The notes: a model not told the origin generated them from the sequence alone. Numbered from the stretch's first letter, positions 23,333 to 35,160 are shown. The stretch is 64,000 nt of DNA from Symbiodinium microadriaticum (GCA_001939145.1 LSRX01001224.1:1-64000); one strand, 5' to 3'. Program-made: numbers and translations.

Positions 23333-23892
23333 TAAGCCCTAAACACTAAACTAAACCCTAAACCCTTAAACCCTAAGCGCTCCTCAACCCTATGATGGCC
23401 GCTCCGAAAAAATGTAAGGTGTTGCGAGGGGAGTAAGTTCCCGTGATCGCCTTTTGCAGCTCCTGACCAGGCGTTTGCCTCCCACAACTATAAGAGGCTA
23501 TACTATTCTGCTATAATAAAGCGATAGGCTTAAACATACTATAAGTATTATTACAGTATGTTATAGCATGTTATAGACTATATGAGGCTATAGTATTATA
23601 TTGTAAAGGCAATAGGTTTAAACATACTTTAATAGACTATCATAGGCTATAATATTATACTGCAACATGCTATAGGCTGAAATCAGCATACTATAACATC
23701 AACTATAATAAGACATGACAGGTTGAACGGACGATTCGGATGACTCTACGAACCTCTTCAAGTATGGTTTGCTCTATGGCCGCCTGCAACACAGAAGGAC
23801 AAGAATCAGCAAAGTGCCGCACCGGCTGGTCCGCAGAGCCACATGAAGACTCGGGTTTATGCCTGGCCGTTAGGGTTTAGGCTTTAGGGCTG
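23333..23892. repeat. Outward-facing telomere-type tracts around a TATAG-rich segment
   Basis: CCCTAAA-type units lie at 23333-23380 and TTTAGGG-type units at 23869-23890. Between them 23490-23720 is made of loose TATAG/CTATA words (GGCTATA, AACATACTATA). No gene is evident. A CT/AT/CA microsatellite follows at 24040-24115. Confidence 0.75.
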
Positions 23893-24235
23893 CGACATGT
23901 GGGGAAATGTACGTCACAGCTCTTCTTGGTGCACGTCCGTGAACAATTTGCACGTGTCTTCCTTGTTCGGCAAGTCTAGAGGAAGAGATGGGTATATGTA
24001 CGTAGACACATACATATATACATACTCAGAAATAAAACAAATACATAACTCTCTCTCTCTCTCTCTCAATATATATATATATACACACACACACATACAC
24101 AAATACATATACCTATAAATCCAAGGCGAGATTAGGAGTGCCAGCGTTGAAGCGAAAGTGATCTCTTGCCGCCTCCCAGAAGTTGAGACTTGGGCTTAGG
24201 CTCCGACCAGCATTGCTCTCTCTGTTGCATCACAC

Positions 24236-24405
24236 GGTTTAGGGTTTAGGGTTTAGCGTAGAGTTTTGGGGGTATACTACACCATCCTAGAATGCCGAAC
24301 ACCAAAAATGTTATTGTGCTTGTTTAGGCCCTTGAGGCCCCACAGAAAAATCAGAGGGCCATAGTGTGTGAGCGTGTGTGTGAGCGTGTGTGTGTGTGTG
24401 CCGTG
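24236..24405 (+). repeat. TTTAGGG tract and a TG microsatellite
   Basis: About three TTTAGGG units lie at 24236-24258. A (TG)n run interrupted by AGCG lies at 24365-24405. Confidence 0.85.
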
Positions 24406-24568
24406 TGCTTTCCTTGCTTCTCACTGGGCGATGTATGTCACTTGCGTGGACGGTTTCTGCGGCATCCCAACCTTCTGAGTGCACACAGGGCGTCAACAGT
24501 TATGAACTTGCATTGCCGATGTGTGAAGCCAGCTGATCAACGGACTTTTAATACACATCCACATCGGG

Positions 24569-24880
24569 TCATTTCACCTGAGACCGCGCCTCATCCGTCT
24601 CTTCTGCAACTGGTGGTACTGCAGGCACCTGCAGACAAGACTCAGCAAACCTGCTTGCAAGCATCGAACCTGCAGAAAGTAGTGCGAAGAGACTCAGCGC
24701 TTGTGGTGGTACTAGCTGTGCATACTGAGCATGGTACTGCCAAGCTCTGCTGACATCAAACTTGCCCAACCGAGCGACCCATTTGCAGCAGCGACATACG
24801 TGTGATGCCAAGGAACCTTGTCTTTGGAAGCTGACTCCCCGACCTGACTCACGTTGCCAGAGTGTGGCTGCAAGCTGAAG
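24569..24880 (-). other. Exon candidate, unknown protein
   Basis: A minus-strand frame reads AWQYHAQYAQLVPPQALSLF, then ALLSAGSMLASRFAESCLQV and a proline- and glutamate-rich end with a stop at 24569. An acceptor-like CTTCATCTTCAG lies just upstream, at about 24878. Its composition looks protein-like, but I do not recognise it. Confidence 0.35.
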
Positions 24881-24899
24881 ATGAAGCTGTTCGCATGCA

Positions 24900-26221
24900 T
24901 GTATGTGTATGTGTTCAAACTGCGCGAATGTATGCATGCATGCATGTACCTGTACAGATCAATGAGTGCTCCAGAGTCCAAGCTGCTAACGTTCAGGGAA
25001 GTCATGGAAGCCTGCATTCAAATTGAACCAAAACTGACCTCCAACCCCTGAACTCGAACTGTGTTGCTGCTTGGCTGGGTTACATATCACTACTATCATA
25101 CTATGAATGCATCATGTTGGTGTTGCTATTTTCGTCTTTGAGGCACTTGTCGCTGGTTGGTCCAAGGCACCGTACGACAATGCAGGTCACGTCTACAACC
25201 GGCAGCAGGCATGCATGACATGAAAACTTGTCACAGGTTCCTGCTCCTTACCGCTTCGTTCATGAACTCACCGCCCGTGTTTGGTTTGTTCCAAGGATCT
25301 TCATAATACATATCATAGCATACGTTATATGATTATAGTGCCAGGGTGTTGCTTGGATCTTCCGTGCGGTGCTGAAGCTGAAGGCATGCTCTTATCGCAC
25401 ACCTAGGAAGCAGAGGACGCTTGCATCCTGCTGGTCTAGATGTCTTATACAGAAAATGCAATACAGTAGTGGGAAGACTCATCACTCTTCTCTTCCCCAA
25501 CGGATACGTCGAACGATAGAACTTCTGCTTCTGTGGCAAGGAAGTCTCTGGGACACTTGACAGCTTCTCGCCGGTCATGATGAAATCAGAGACTTACTGA
25601 AGGAGCCTTTGCTGCAGTCTGCAATCCAGGTGCTACTGCCTGACAGTCGGGCGCTGTTGCTCTCAGTGCGGGAAACAGAGGCTAAATGTTCACCGCACGA
25701 AGCGTGTTCGGGACCAGTGAAAGATCAGCGCTTACTGGTGTTCACAATGGTCAGCTGACGCTCAGGGAAAAACAACTCACGAATCAGGCTGCTCTGCCAA
25801 ATCCCTTGCTACTGAGAGCTTGTCGCATGCACCCCCGAATGCATGAAAGTCGTAAGAAATAATCATAATCATGATTGTAGTAGTTAAAAACAATAATAAG
25901 AATACTACTAGTAATCATAGCAATAATACAAAAATACTTCTGCGAACTCGCAGCGTGGTCAAACTGCTTGGCAACCGGAGCCTCGATGCCAATGCCGGGA
26001 GGAGCCGATATGCCAGGAGGCAATGACTGGGGCGAGCACGTCTTTGCAGTGGCTCTCTAAAAGAAGGGGTCAGTTTTTAGGGATTCCTTAAAGGGATATA
26101 TAAGGGTTTCTATAGGGTTCTATAGCGCTTCTATGAGGCACTTCTGAATTCTAAGGCTTCTATCAAGGTGCTACGATGATTCTATAAGGGCTCTATAAAG
26201 GTTCTACACGGGTCCTGAGCA
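24900..26221. other. No gene recognised
   Basis: It contains a short ATAATC/ATAATA-rich run at 25855-25935 and simple CATG words near 24895-24950. Minus-strand 25333-25578 is open but not convincing. Near 26.08-26.2 kb there is a degenerate series of 'TTCTATA(A)GGG' words. Confidence 0.4.
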
Positions 26222-26322
26222 TGGGCAGTTTTCTAAATTAGGGTCCCTCTGAGGGTCCTTTATACAAGAGTGCCGTACTATATTGGGACTTAAAAAGGGG
26301 CCCTAATTTCGAGAACTACCCG
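26222..26322. mobile_element. MITE-like element, family 1
   Basis: About 100 bp with imperfect terminal inverted repeats of about 25 bp: GGGCAGTTTTCTAAATTAGG at the left, mirrored by CCTAATTTCGAGAACTACCC at the right. The centre is 'AGAGTGCCGTACTATATTGG'. No coding capacity. See the family finding for other copies. Confidence 0.7.
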
Positions 26323-26439
26323 TTTGAAGAGAAGCCGTTTTGCTGGATGCGATGCTCAGCAGTCGTCGGGTCACAGCTAAGTAGAGTGTGCAAGTCAAAA
26401 GACAAGTGTAATTCTGCGTAGCTGAACAAGGCCCCTGCC

Positions 26440-27345
26440 ACCGGCGACCGGGAGTACGCACCCCAAGCCTCGCAAAAGGCTCTGGATCACAGTGGTCACC
26501 GCAACTGCTCAGCTTGGCCCTCATTTCGAAAAGTGCTGAGACTCGCTCCGCGGCGGCAGCACCGGCTTGAGCACTGGCTTGAGCTCCCGTTGCACCGGTG
26601 GCAACTTTCAATTCCAAGGCTGACAGCCTGCCGTCAACCCCCCCCCGCCCCCAGCTTGAGAGTGCGTGAAGAGTCGAGTTAGAACACCCAGCGCAGCATC
26701 CCTGAAAACCAAAACTTCCTAAACCCTAGACTCCCTAAGCTCCCTAAAGCCAAGAATCCTTGAACCCTAAACCATGAACCACAGGGCATCCCCAGCACCT
26801 CTCGAACAACGGATCCAATTTCCGCTGCTTCCTGAGAGCCGACAGCACTCACGCCCCGAGCTGGCCACTGTCAACCCGCATAACACGCAAACCCTAAACC
26901 CCAAAGCCTGCAAGCCTCAACCCTAGAATCCTAAAGCCCTTGAACACTAAAGATAGAAAGTGGCATCCGAGCTTCTGCTGCTGCTTCAGCCTCGCGTCCA
27001 GCTGTCTCAGCTGCAGCTGAATCTGGCACGTCAGAGGGTTTAGGGTTTAGGCACGCATTGTCTGCAGAGGGTTGAGTGCTTGTTTTGGGGGGCCGGGGTT
27101 TCTTGGCGTCTACGATCTGGCAATTCTGGGTCATCTCCTAAACCCCGAACCCAACCAATCCTTAGCCCCAAATCCAAAACCCTCAATACCCTTAGACCCC
27201 AAAGACCCTTAAACCCTAAATCCCCTGAAGCCCTGAATCCCAAGCCTGAAGCTCTAGGATGCAAAGGATCCCTGGCCTCGGAGGTCTTGGTCGAATTTCC
27301 CTGCATCTTTGCGCATCGCTCACGAAGAGCATCGATGGAATCCTG
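26440..27345 (-). CDS. Split gene of unknown function with coiled-coil-like exons between telomere-type repeats
   Basis: Four minus-strand pieces read well as protein. Near 27347-27245: RQDSIDALRERCAKMQGNST. Near 27025-26950: CQIQLQLRQLDARLKQQQKL in one frame, or SAAAETAGREAEAAAEARMP in another. Near 26870-26795: SQEAAEIGSVVREVLGMP. Near 26625-26445: LELKVATGATGAQASAQAG followed by AAAAERVSALFEMRAKLSSC. Heptad-like Leu/Ala spacing suggests coiled coils. CCCTAAA and TTTAGGG tracts separate three of the four. Frame joins and splice sites are not proven. I do not recognise the protein. Confidence 0.35.
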
Positions 27346-27385
27346 CCGGCTTAGGGCTTAGGGGTTTTTAGGTTCTAGGATTTCA
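26710..27385. repeat. Alternating telomere-type tracts
   Basis: CCCTAAA-type tracts lie at 26715-26775, 26888-26945 and 27138-27245. TTTAGGG-type tracts lie at 27035-27052 and 27350-27390. Many units are diverged. Short exon-like segments sit between each C tract and the next G tract. Confidence 0.8.
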
Positions 27386-27399
27386 TAGGCAGGGTTCAG

Positions 27400-28530
27400 C
27401 GAACGCTGTCTTATCGGAGGAGTGATTTAGGAGCCTTCAAGATCGGGAACGCGAGGTTACAATAGAAATTCTGCAAGCAAGGGCATGCGTGTGGCGATAG
27501 AAGAACACACGGTCAGCGATATTCTGCTCTCATCGTGCTTGCCTCAATCAGATATGGCAGGTGGGGCACAACACCCGACCCTCCTGTTCGTGCGCACTCT
27601 GACACTAGCGTGAGTCCTTGTGATGTTTGATAAGATCCGCATTGTGGTTGTGCGCCAAGATGGTTTGATGCAGCTCCTCCAAGAACAAAGTCAGACATAT
27701 GGGGTAGCCTGGTGGCATCACTCGTCTACCCTGGCATTGAACCCTCAGCAGGGATGCGCTCCGACGATCCTGACTTCTTCGGATGTATGAGGCGGGCAGC
27801 AGCCCCTTTTTGCTGCTTGCATCAGTAGTTATCAATCGCGCATCGGTCGGTGTCACTGGTTCACTTGGCAAGGAAGACTTCTTCCTGCAGCGTTGGAGGC
27901 ATCACAGGGACAACATGCACTGCACCGATTGTCTGGCATGCTGCAGCCCATTGCAACGACGATGAAGGACTGTCAATGTGTTCGCGGTCCGTCAAGGCTG
28001 ACATAGTTCTTGCTGACACTGTTGAACTCGGGATGCGCCCTCCTTGGCTGCAGAGACTGCTCTGGCACTACATGTGCCATAGGTGCACATATGGATTCTC
28101 CAGTAGCATGCTGCTCGTGCTTGTATGGGGCTGACAACTTTCAGAGGCCAATTCAAACTTCTGAAAAGGCGGCACTCCTAGTTGCCAACTTCTCAATGCA
28201 GCGAGGAGGCAGGAATTCCGAGCTCGCGTTTGCCTGGAGTAACACATCAACTTTGATCGTTCCGCCAAAACATGTTCGGCTTGCCTGACTTTCAGCTGAT
28301 GCAGCTGCTGCTGGTTGCAACGGTGCTGTTTTGAGGCAATGGTAGAATGCGGGCCTATGTTTCAGCAGGAGCAACAGCTACAGTACATGCTGTTTAGGCA
28401 CTTCTGCTGGCATGAAATCCGAGTGGTCCAGCCTTTGTCACAGCTCCATGGCCAGATGAGAAGCTTGTAGAGAAGAGGTGACCGACCTGAATCTCTGCCC
28501 ATGTAAGAGCGGGCTAAGACTCCCACATGC
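27400..28530. other. Possible minus-strand exons, unassigned
   Basis: Two minus-strand segments look protein-like: 27985-27875 (DREHIDSPSSSLQWAAACQT, then IGAVHVVPVMPPTLQEEVF) and 27871-27605 (DARLITTDASSKKGLLPASY). No domain is recognised and no splice structure could be fixed. Confidence 0.25.
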
Positions 28531-28627
28531 AGTAGTTGTCTACATGGGGGTCCCTTTTAGGGTACTGTTTATAAGGGTGCCGTACTATTTTGGGGACCCA
28601 AAAGAGACCATAGCTTAGAGAACGACG
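28531..28627. mobile_element. MITE-like element, family 1 (diverged)
   Basis: It contains the family core 'ATAAGGGTGCCGTACTATTT' and the GGGTCCC...GGGACCC inner arms. The outer ends have decayed (TAGTTGTCTAC at the left, TAGAGAACGACGG at the right). Confidence 0.6.
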
Positions 28628-28691
28628 GACATGGACACGACTAGCCTACCTGCTGCTTCGCGGAGGCTGCAACGGCTGAGACAAGAGTCGA

Positions 28692-28770
28692 CCTAAACCC
28701 TAAACCCTAAAACCCTAAAGCCCTAAATCCCTAAACCCCTAAATCCCTAAACCCCTTAAACCCAAAGCTT
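28692..28770 (-). repeat. Telomere-type repeat, CCCTAAA orientation
   Basis: About ten CCCTAAA-type units with single-base length changes. Confidence 0.9.
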
Positions 28771-28855
28771 CAGTCAAGAAGCCAGTGTCGTCTCGTTGAA
28801 GAGTGCCGCCTCAGCGCTCGGGACTGCAGACCTGTAGCCTTTCCTGCTGTCGAAG

Positions 28856-28966
28856 TAATATAGGGGCCTTGCTAATTAGGAAGAGGGGTTGTGGGGCCCA
28901 CTATACTATAGTTAGTATAAGGCACCCCCCAAAATAGCAGAGGCAATTCTTTAGGCCCCTATATTA
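28856..28966. mobile_element. MITE-like element, family G (GGGGCC ends)
   Basis: The ends TAATATAGGGGCCTT and AGGCCCCTATATTA are inverted repeats. Inside, GTGGGGCCC and GGCACCCCCC are further partly complementary arms. Length is about 110 bp. Confidence 0.7.
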
Positions 28967-29069
28967 CACATGCAGGGCCATACATCCGAGAAGCACAGGT
29001 GTGCCTCTCCTTGGCCGGGAACAGCACTCCGACTTGACTCTTTCTCCTGTGACGTGTGACCAAGTGCCG

Positions 29070-29640
29070 CGAAAAGTCCCAGCCATGTAGCGCGTTGAAG
29101 AAGTGGTAGAGCCGCCTGTGCGAATGCATACACCCTGCGAGTCCCTGGGAGCATGTCACGTCAGTCCTTTGCACGGCGAGGCCTGCTCAGAGGTTGCGGC
29201 ACGTGAGAAGCTTCGAACTCAGCATTCGCGTCCTGATGGCTTTTTCTCCACGACTTCAAGGAGTCACTGCACCTGGCCATGTGGAATGCGAATCTCCTCG
29301 AGCTTCTGCTTGTGCTCCAGAACAAACTCGAAGCGGTCCGGGTTGAACGATTCATTGCCACTGAAGCCTCGCTTCGGCGCTGGACCGTCAGCAAACACTT
29401 GTTACACTATAGTATACTATAGTATATTATACTGCGGTGTGTTGCAGGGAGTGCCAATCCAAGAAGTGGCACTCGACATCCACAACATCCACAGCTAAAA
29501 GGCTTTTCTGATCTGAAAGCTGCATTCGAGAAACAGAAGGCAGACGCGGGTGGTCTGGATGCGAAGACATTGTGGGAAATCCACTCGCCCAGTCCTGACG
29601 TGATTCCACAGATTCTGCGACAATGAACAAACAGGCTCAT
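29070..29640. other. Exon candidates, strand unresolved
   Basis: Minus strand 29403-29282 reads PAPKRGFSGNESFNPDRFEF, then VLEHKQKLEEIRIPHGQ, and is followed by a good donor (CAG|GTGCAG). Minus 29150-29075 includes RLYHFFNALHGWDFSRHLV. On the plus strand, 29508-29610 reads DLKAAFEKQKADAGGLDAKT, then LWEIHSPSPDVIPQ; plus 29245-29380 is also open (LLELLLVLQNKLEAVRVERF). The minus reading agrees better with the gene direction in the rest of the window. No family recognised. Confidence 0.35.
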
Positions 29641-29663
29641 AGCCTACTCCCTGATCATGACGC

Positions 29664-30143
29664 TTGTCTCAGGTCCTCCCCAAGGTATGTGGCACTGCTC
29701 TTTCTTGTCATCGAAGCCTGACCAGCTGGAACAAAGAAGTGCCAGCGTCTTGTGTTAAATCACCTAAATCAGCTCGAATCATGCAAAAGTTAGCGATTCT
29801 GCTGAAGTCGCGTCTGGCCGTGCTGGCTTGTCAGCGTGATTGGCTAGCTTGGTGGAAGCCGTGGCTTCCAAATGGTGAAAAACCATGCAAAAGTTGCTTC
29901 TGTAGTATCGTAAAGGCTTGTGATTCGGATCATCAAGAGATTCCCTGGCGTTGCCGAGTCCCGACACACAGAGTGCCTTCTGATTCAATGGCTTTACCGG
30001 ATGAACAAGTTGAGCCGGCAAGCGTCTCCGACTTGAGAAAAGGCAAGCCTTTCCTCCGGAACCGAGAAAAATCCTTGAGACATGGGTCTCGCTGGACAAA
30101 CTCAAAGCTTGCTAAGAGAACCATGCCGGAAGTCGAAAGATAA
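29664..30143 (+). other. Open frame of 159 codons, unknown
   Basis: It is plus-strand, basic, Ser/Lys-rich, with no recognised domain. It is long for chance here, but is on the strand opposite to the recognised genes. It may be a shadow or a decayed retroelement piece. Confidence 0.2.
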
Positions 30144-30159
30144 ATAAATCACTGCATGC

Positions 30160-30258
30160 CTAGTTCTCGAAACTAGGGTCTCCTTTTTCGGTCTTTCTTG
30201 TAGGGGCGCCGCAATTTTTTGGGACCTAAAAAGGGCGCCCTAATCGAGAGAACCACCC
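30160..30258. mobile_element. MITE-like element, family 1
   Basis: TAGTTCTCGAAACTAGGGTC at the left is mirrored by GGGCGCCCTAATCGAGAGAA and CCACCC at the right. The core 'TAGGGGCGCCGCAATTTTTT' matches the family centre. Confidence 0.7.
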
Positions 30259-30690
30259 ACATCAAACTTTTAGACCTGCCCCTGGCAGTGTACATCTCCA
30301 AGCGACATCATGAACCACTCGGAAGCATCCGCACAAAGGAATGACCTACCACTTGCGTGGTACGACTGCCAACTCCGCGATACCCCACCCTCACATCAAC
30401 CCTTCCTATAGTTGTCGAGGATCGTCGCCCGAACATCACACAGTGTTGCACATGTTGCCAAGCTGCAGCACACTTTCTCCTCCTTCTTCTCGGCAATGTT
30501 GCAATGTCGATTAAACTTACGAGCCAATAGATCGGCCAAAGAAACACTCGTTGTGAATCTGTGCTTCGCTGCGCACTTTGCTTTTCAAAGGAACTGCAGC
30601 TTTCTGGGCATCCCAGACCGCTCGATGAAAGTCACTGCCCTTTCGGCCTGCAGAAGGGGAAATCTGGCATTTCCTGCGAAGCCCCCCTGA
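30259..30690. other. Weak exon candidate
   Basis: Minus strand 30665-30550 reads GRKGSDFHRAVWDAQKAAVP, then LKSKVRSEAQIHNE. It is protein-like but unassigned. Confidence 0.25.
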
Positions 30691-30694
30691 ACTC

Positions 30695-30837
30695 TGAAAC
30701 CCCTAAACCCTACCCTAAACCCTAAACCCTAAACCCCTAAACCCCTAAACCCTAAACCCTAAACCCTAAGCCCTAAACCCTAAACCCCTAAACCCCAAAC
30801 CCCTAAACCCCTAAACCCCTAAACCCCAAACCCCTAC
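30695..30837 (-). repeat. Long telomere-type tract, CCCTAAA orientation
   Basis: About twenty units alternate between CCCTAAA and CCCCTAAA. It is one of the longest and least diverged tracts in the window. An (AT)/(TATG) microsatellite follows at 30909-31090. Confidence 0.95.
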
Positions 30838-30944
30838 TGCCAGGCCTCCGAGGAAGTTGGAGGAAAATCCTGCGAGCATCAGAAGCACTTTTGCATTGAT
30901 GATTTTAGGGATATATATATATATATGTATGTATATACATATAC

Positions 30945-30980
<36 letters not shown>

Positions 30981-31599
30981 CTTGGTATGTGACCCACATG
31001 TAGATACCTATGTATATCACGTATTGGTATGTGTATGTCTAATGTACTTCCTGTATATGTATACATCTATGTATATTACGCATATGCAGATAAAATAATC
31101 TATGCATGCTATCTATATGTCTAAAATATCACCAGGCCGACTGGAACCCTGATTCTCGCAGCCATTTGCTACGTCATCCGCGCATGTGCAAAGACATGCG
31201 CACACACGGCCATGAGTGTGAGTGAGAAGCGACTGGACAAACCAAGCAGAAAGCTTGTGAGTGTGAGCGAGCAACGACTGGACAAACTGGACAAACCAAC
31301 AATGCAGCTGACAGAGAAACGCAGAGGAACATGAAAACAGGCAAAATGACTATTAATACATGCTTGGGTGCCTAGGCTCTGATAAAATGGCCACAACAAG
31401 CAGCATAAATCTCAACACCTTAGTTCCATCCAACCCTTTAATCAACACATTTCTGAAGAAACGCAGCCATTGTGCATATGTACGAGAGACGGATTACAGA
31501 AGCGGAGAGGCAAGCAGCTGCAAAACCTCTGCCAGAAGCAGCAGTGCTTCATGGTGAGACTGTGATCAAAAGCTCCCCTAAACCCTAAACCGTCCTCGG

Positions 31600-33550
31600 C
31601 AAGACTCATGCTCGGGACCGTAGCCGTCGCTGTAAGACACCAAGTCCAGTCGCTGAATTTTCTCCACCTCGAAATCGAGCACTCAAAGCTCGCGTGCCCA
31701 TGCCTGGTTGCAGCCCAGGCCATAAGGACCGATGAGTCCCAGGCAATTTCGTCGATGTCTTTCACGGCAAGCCTCGGCTTTGAGTCGACACAAACTACAC
31801 CAGGAGGCAGAATATACATGTGCGAGCCATCTGTGTGTGAGTGTGCAAGGATGTGCAAGTAGAAGGAATGCCGTGGTCTATTGATGTGGGGCTTTGCCAG
31901 GTGTTTGCGGCACTAGACATGCGACAAGCCATCGCGAATGGGTGCGGGTACTTGTCTCTGCCCACAGCTGTGCTTCAGAACATGCTTCATGAACTGCCCT
32001 TGCAGAATTCTGTGGGTTGCCAAGGGACATGTCGAAATCAACATAAATGCCGCCGTTGTGGTAGAGAACCTTAGACATGCAACTGGCAACATCTTGGACT
32101 AACCCAAACACAACGGCTGATATCGACATGGACCCATCATGACAGCAGAATCAACTGTAAGGTAGCTTTGCCAAGGCGCTGCATATCGAATGAAGTCCGA
32201 CTTCGCGGCAGGGTATGGCAACTTGAAGTACTCCTCTCCCACATGCACAGCCATCAATGTCATGTGAAGTAAACAGTGCAGTTACATGGCACGACACGAC
32301 ACCATGGGCAGCCAATCCTGCCCTCCCTCAGCCCGAGTTTTCAGCAACCGTGCCATAAACCGGGGCCTTAATAATTAGAATAGGGTTTTGGGGCCACATT
32401 TATAATAAGGGCCCCCCAAAATAATATAGGAAACTATTTAGGCCCCTATATTAGGTTGGCCGCATCCTCGGTGAGGAACAGCTGCTTTGGATCTGGCCTA
32501 GGCTTCGCTTACTGCTTGAACTGGGGCTTTGCAACATGTTGTAGTAATATACCCGCAAGAGAATAGAGTAGTAATCCGATACATACTGCAATATGCTTTA
32601 GTGTAAGCTAACGCAATGCCACTACAATATCATTTAATGTAATATACACATACCACTGACAAATACTAAGCCCTACACACTGAACCCTAAACCCTAAACC
32701 CTAAACCCTAAATCCTAAACCCTAAAACCCGAAGGGTTGGAAGCCCCGGATCCCAGAGGAGCGAACGAAAGGTTCGGGGTAAAATGCTGTTTCCCTCGGC
32801 TTTAGGGTTTCTGGTAAAAAAAGGGGGTTTTCGGGATGTAGGGTCATAGGGTTTAGGGCTAAAGTGCTTTTGGGGTTTAGGGTCATAGCGTTAGGGATCT
32901 GTGGTATGAGTTTGAGGGCTAGTGGGGACTGTCATAGGGATCCATTCCCCCATTACGACCCGTTCCTTGCAAAGATCCATGGAGTCCTCGGGGATGTCTG
33001 GAATGACTTGCCGCACATTGTCATCGGTGATGAGGAACGGGTCGTTGCACAGATCATGGGAGTGCCGGCGCCATGCTTCGATGACCTGAAGAAGAACGGT
33101 TGAGGTCAGGACCAAATAGAACAACTGCTGCAGCAAAGGATGCTTTTTTCCGAAATCTTATAAAATGCCGAAGCAGAATGCGCATTGGCTTGGCGACTGG
33201 GCGAATCTAGACCTTTCTCTGCATCTGGATGAAGCTCGGCGTAGACATGCACCGGGAGCTCGTGCAGTTTGAATGCAGATGTGCGGCTAATCGCTGAAAT
33301 AAGGGCTGCTCTGAGAGCGAGCTCCTTGGACAGCAAGGCTGCTTCATCAGGTGTGAGCCCTTTAAACGCAAAACTTTGGGCAAATGCTCTTCACTCAAAA
33401 GTGGCAAAACTGCTGTGTAACTAACTGTCTTAAACTGTTCGGCTCGGTTGCGGCTTCTCCCATAAAGTGAAAATGTTGCACTTGGTTGGATCCAGTCGTG
33501 CAATGTCGTCGGCAGTAGTGCGAATCTCAGGAGCCTTGGATGATTCACGC
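31600..33550 (-). CDS. Split glycosyltransferase gene with a GT32-type DXD motif
   Basis: Minus-strand exon-like pieces in sense order are: about 33548-33463 (EIRTTADDIARLDPTKCNIF); 33372-33213 (LTPDEAALLSKELALRAALI, then LHELPVHVYAELHPDAEK); 33089-32935 (VIEAWRRHSHDLCNDPFLIT, then DDNVRQVIPDIPED); possibly 32803-32740; 32227-32180 (PYPAAKSDFIRYA); 32115-32000 (KVLYHNGGIYVDFDMSLGN); 31845-31705 (VCVDSKPRLAVKDIDEIAWD); and 31690-31610 (LDFEVEKIQRLDLVSYSDGY). 'AAKSDFIRYA' joined to 'LYHNGGIYVDFDM' is the hallmark of GT32/OCH1-like and capsular sugar transferases; the D-F-D is the metal and nucleotide-sugar site. It would transfer a sugar, probably in the secretory pathway, to an unknown acceptor. 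Telomere-type tracts and a MITE sit in its introns. Splice sites and both ends are approximate. Confidence 0.55.
32361..32451. mobile_element. MITE-like element, family G, inside a glycosyltransferase intron
   Basis: GGGGCCTTAATAATTAG at the left and TTTAGGCCCC at the right are inverted ends. The inner arms GGGGCC and GGGCCCCCC match the copy at 28.86 kb. Confidence 0.65.
32678..32885. repeat. Outward-facing telomere-type tracts in a glycosyltransferase intron
   Basis: CCCTAAA units lie at 32678-32735 and TTTAGGG-type units at 32806-32885. The 70 bp between them is open on the minus strand (NSILPRTFRSLLWDPGLPTL) and could be a small exon. Confidence 0.75.
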
Positions 33551-33554
33551 GATG

Positions 33555-33591
33555 CGGGGTTAGTGTATGTATGTATGTATGTATGCATGTA

Positions 33592-33653
<62 letters not shown>

Positions 33654-33895
33654 CATATGTATATGTATTCCTCTTTTCTTGCACACCACACACACCTACA
33701 TATATACATATACAGATAGGTATGTGCAAATCTGTGTATATATATATATATACACCTACCTACCTACCTACCTACCTACCTGCCTGCCTGCCTGCCTGCC
33801 TACCGACCGACCGACCGACCGACATACATACATACATACATACATACACACATACACACATACACACACATATATATATATATATATATTATTTA
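33555..33895. repeat. Compound microsatellite (TATG, TG, CTAC, CTGC, CGAC, ATAC)
   Basis: Successive tetranucleotide runs differ by one base: TATG, then GTGTAT, then CTAC, CTGC, CGAC and ATAC. The long frames through it are artefacts. Confidence 0.95.
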
Positions 33896-35160
33896 TAGTA
33901 GCGGCTGTTCTCTCAACCCCTAGTTTCCTTGTCTATTCTTTGCCTAGCCAGGATTTCGATGTGGCCCAGATTGCTTGTTTTTCGTTTGTTGAATCCGATT
34001 TCTGAAATGGAACAACACGGAGCAGGACGTACTTTTTCTGTACTCAGTCCCCCCATAGACTCATATCACAACCAATTCGACAGAAGCTTGTTCACGCGGG
34101 TGGTCAGTATGCCCGTCGCCCATCTAAACGGAACTTTGTTGTGCTCGACACTCACTGAGGCCATGCGTCACGGCCCTCTGGAACGAGCAATCCTGATCTG
34201 CTTTGACATCCTAAGACAAAGGACGGAGCACGCTCATGAGCACAAGTTCGCCCGTTGCGAGCAGTTTGAAACGTTTTCTTACGTGGCTGAGATAAGAATA
34301 CTACAAGTAGCATGAACTGAGCGGACATAGTTTAAGCATGAACTGAGCGGACATAGTTCAAGTTGAAATGCCTCAAACTTCCGAACTCTGAACAAATGTT
34401 GCGCCCTGCTACAGCGAGGAATTCTGGACATACGCATCCTCTTCTGAAGCCTTTTCAGGTTTTAGGGTTTGGGGTAGTTTCGGGTTTAGGAGGTAGTTAT
34501 TACGTTTAAGATCGTCCAAGGATGTCCTCGCCCTTTTACGGCCCATCTGCATGGACAAAGTGCGTTAAATTGCTTTAATGTGGGAGGTTGTAATGAGTGA
34601 GAACCGCACGAATCAAGCGAATGACATGTGTTCACGGAGATCTGGAGCCCTACGACCAAGAATAACAAGAATCATGCTAGCAAGCGTCGTCGTCTAACCG
34701 CTGACTCTTGAATGGGTCGTTTAGCCGAGGAACACCAGTGTGGCCCTGTGCGTCGACAGAAAGCAGAACTGCTCTGTTTCCACGATGCTTGGATCCTTGC
34801 TGCATATTCCGTGGAGGCAGCTGTCTACGTGATGATGCCGACAAGAAACGCATCAGAGGCTGATGACCTTCTCGGGACACCTCATGCTTGAGAACCACCA
34901 AACATCAACGTACATCAACGAAGCTTGTCACTGTACGTGCTGTGAAACCTATACAAAGCAGATCAGAATCACGGATGCATTTGTGCTTACCTTCCTTACC
35001 CCGACTCCTCTTGCACAACTCAGGTTATCATAGGGTACTATCGGGTACCATGGGTATGGTAGGCTATTACGGGGAATCACCTCTTTCTTAAACCTTAACG
35101 GCATTGACGAGCATGGCATCGGAAAAGCTTTTGAGATGCTACTGGCACGCCGCTTGTATG
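33896..35160. other. No gene recognised; one 26-bp tandem duplication
   Basis: A 26-bp unit starting AGCATGAACTGAGCGG is repeated at 34309-34334 and 34335-34360, differing at one base. A TTTAGGG-type tract lies at 34455-34490. Frames at 33929-34315 (plus) and 34677-34901 (minus) are open but unassigned. Confidence 0.45.

Noticed and set aside
30695-30837. A true chromosome end or a fused chromosome end
   Set aside because: Dozens of short, diverged tracts in both orientations are spread over the window. The order around the islands is CCCTAAA then TTTAGGG, which is the opposite of a head-to-head fusion.
33207-34005. Open frames of 140-160 codons with YVYVYV or THTYIY runs
   Set aside because: They pass through a compound tetranucleotide microsatellite.
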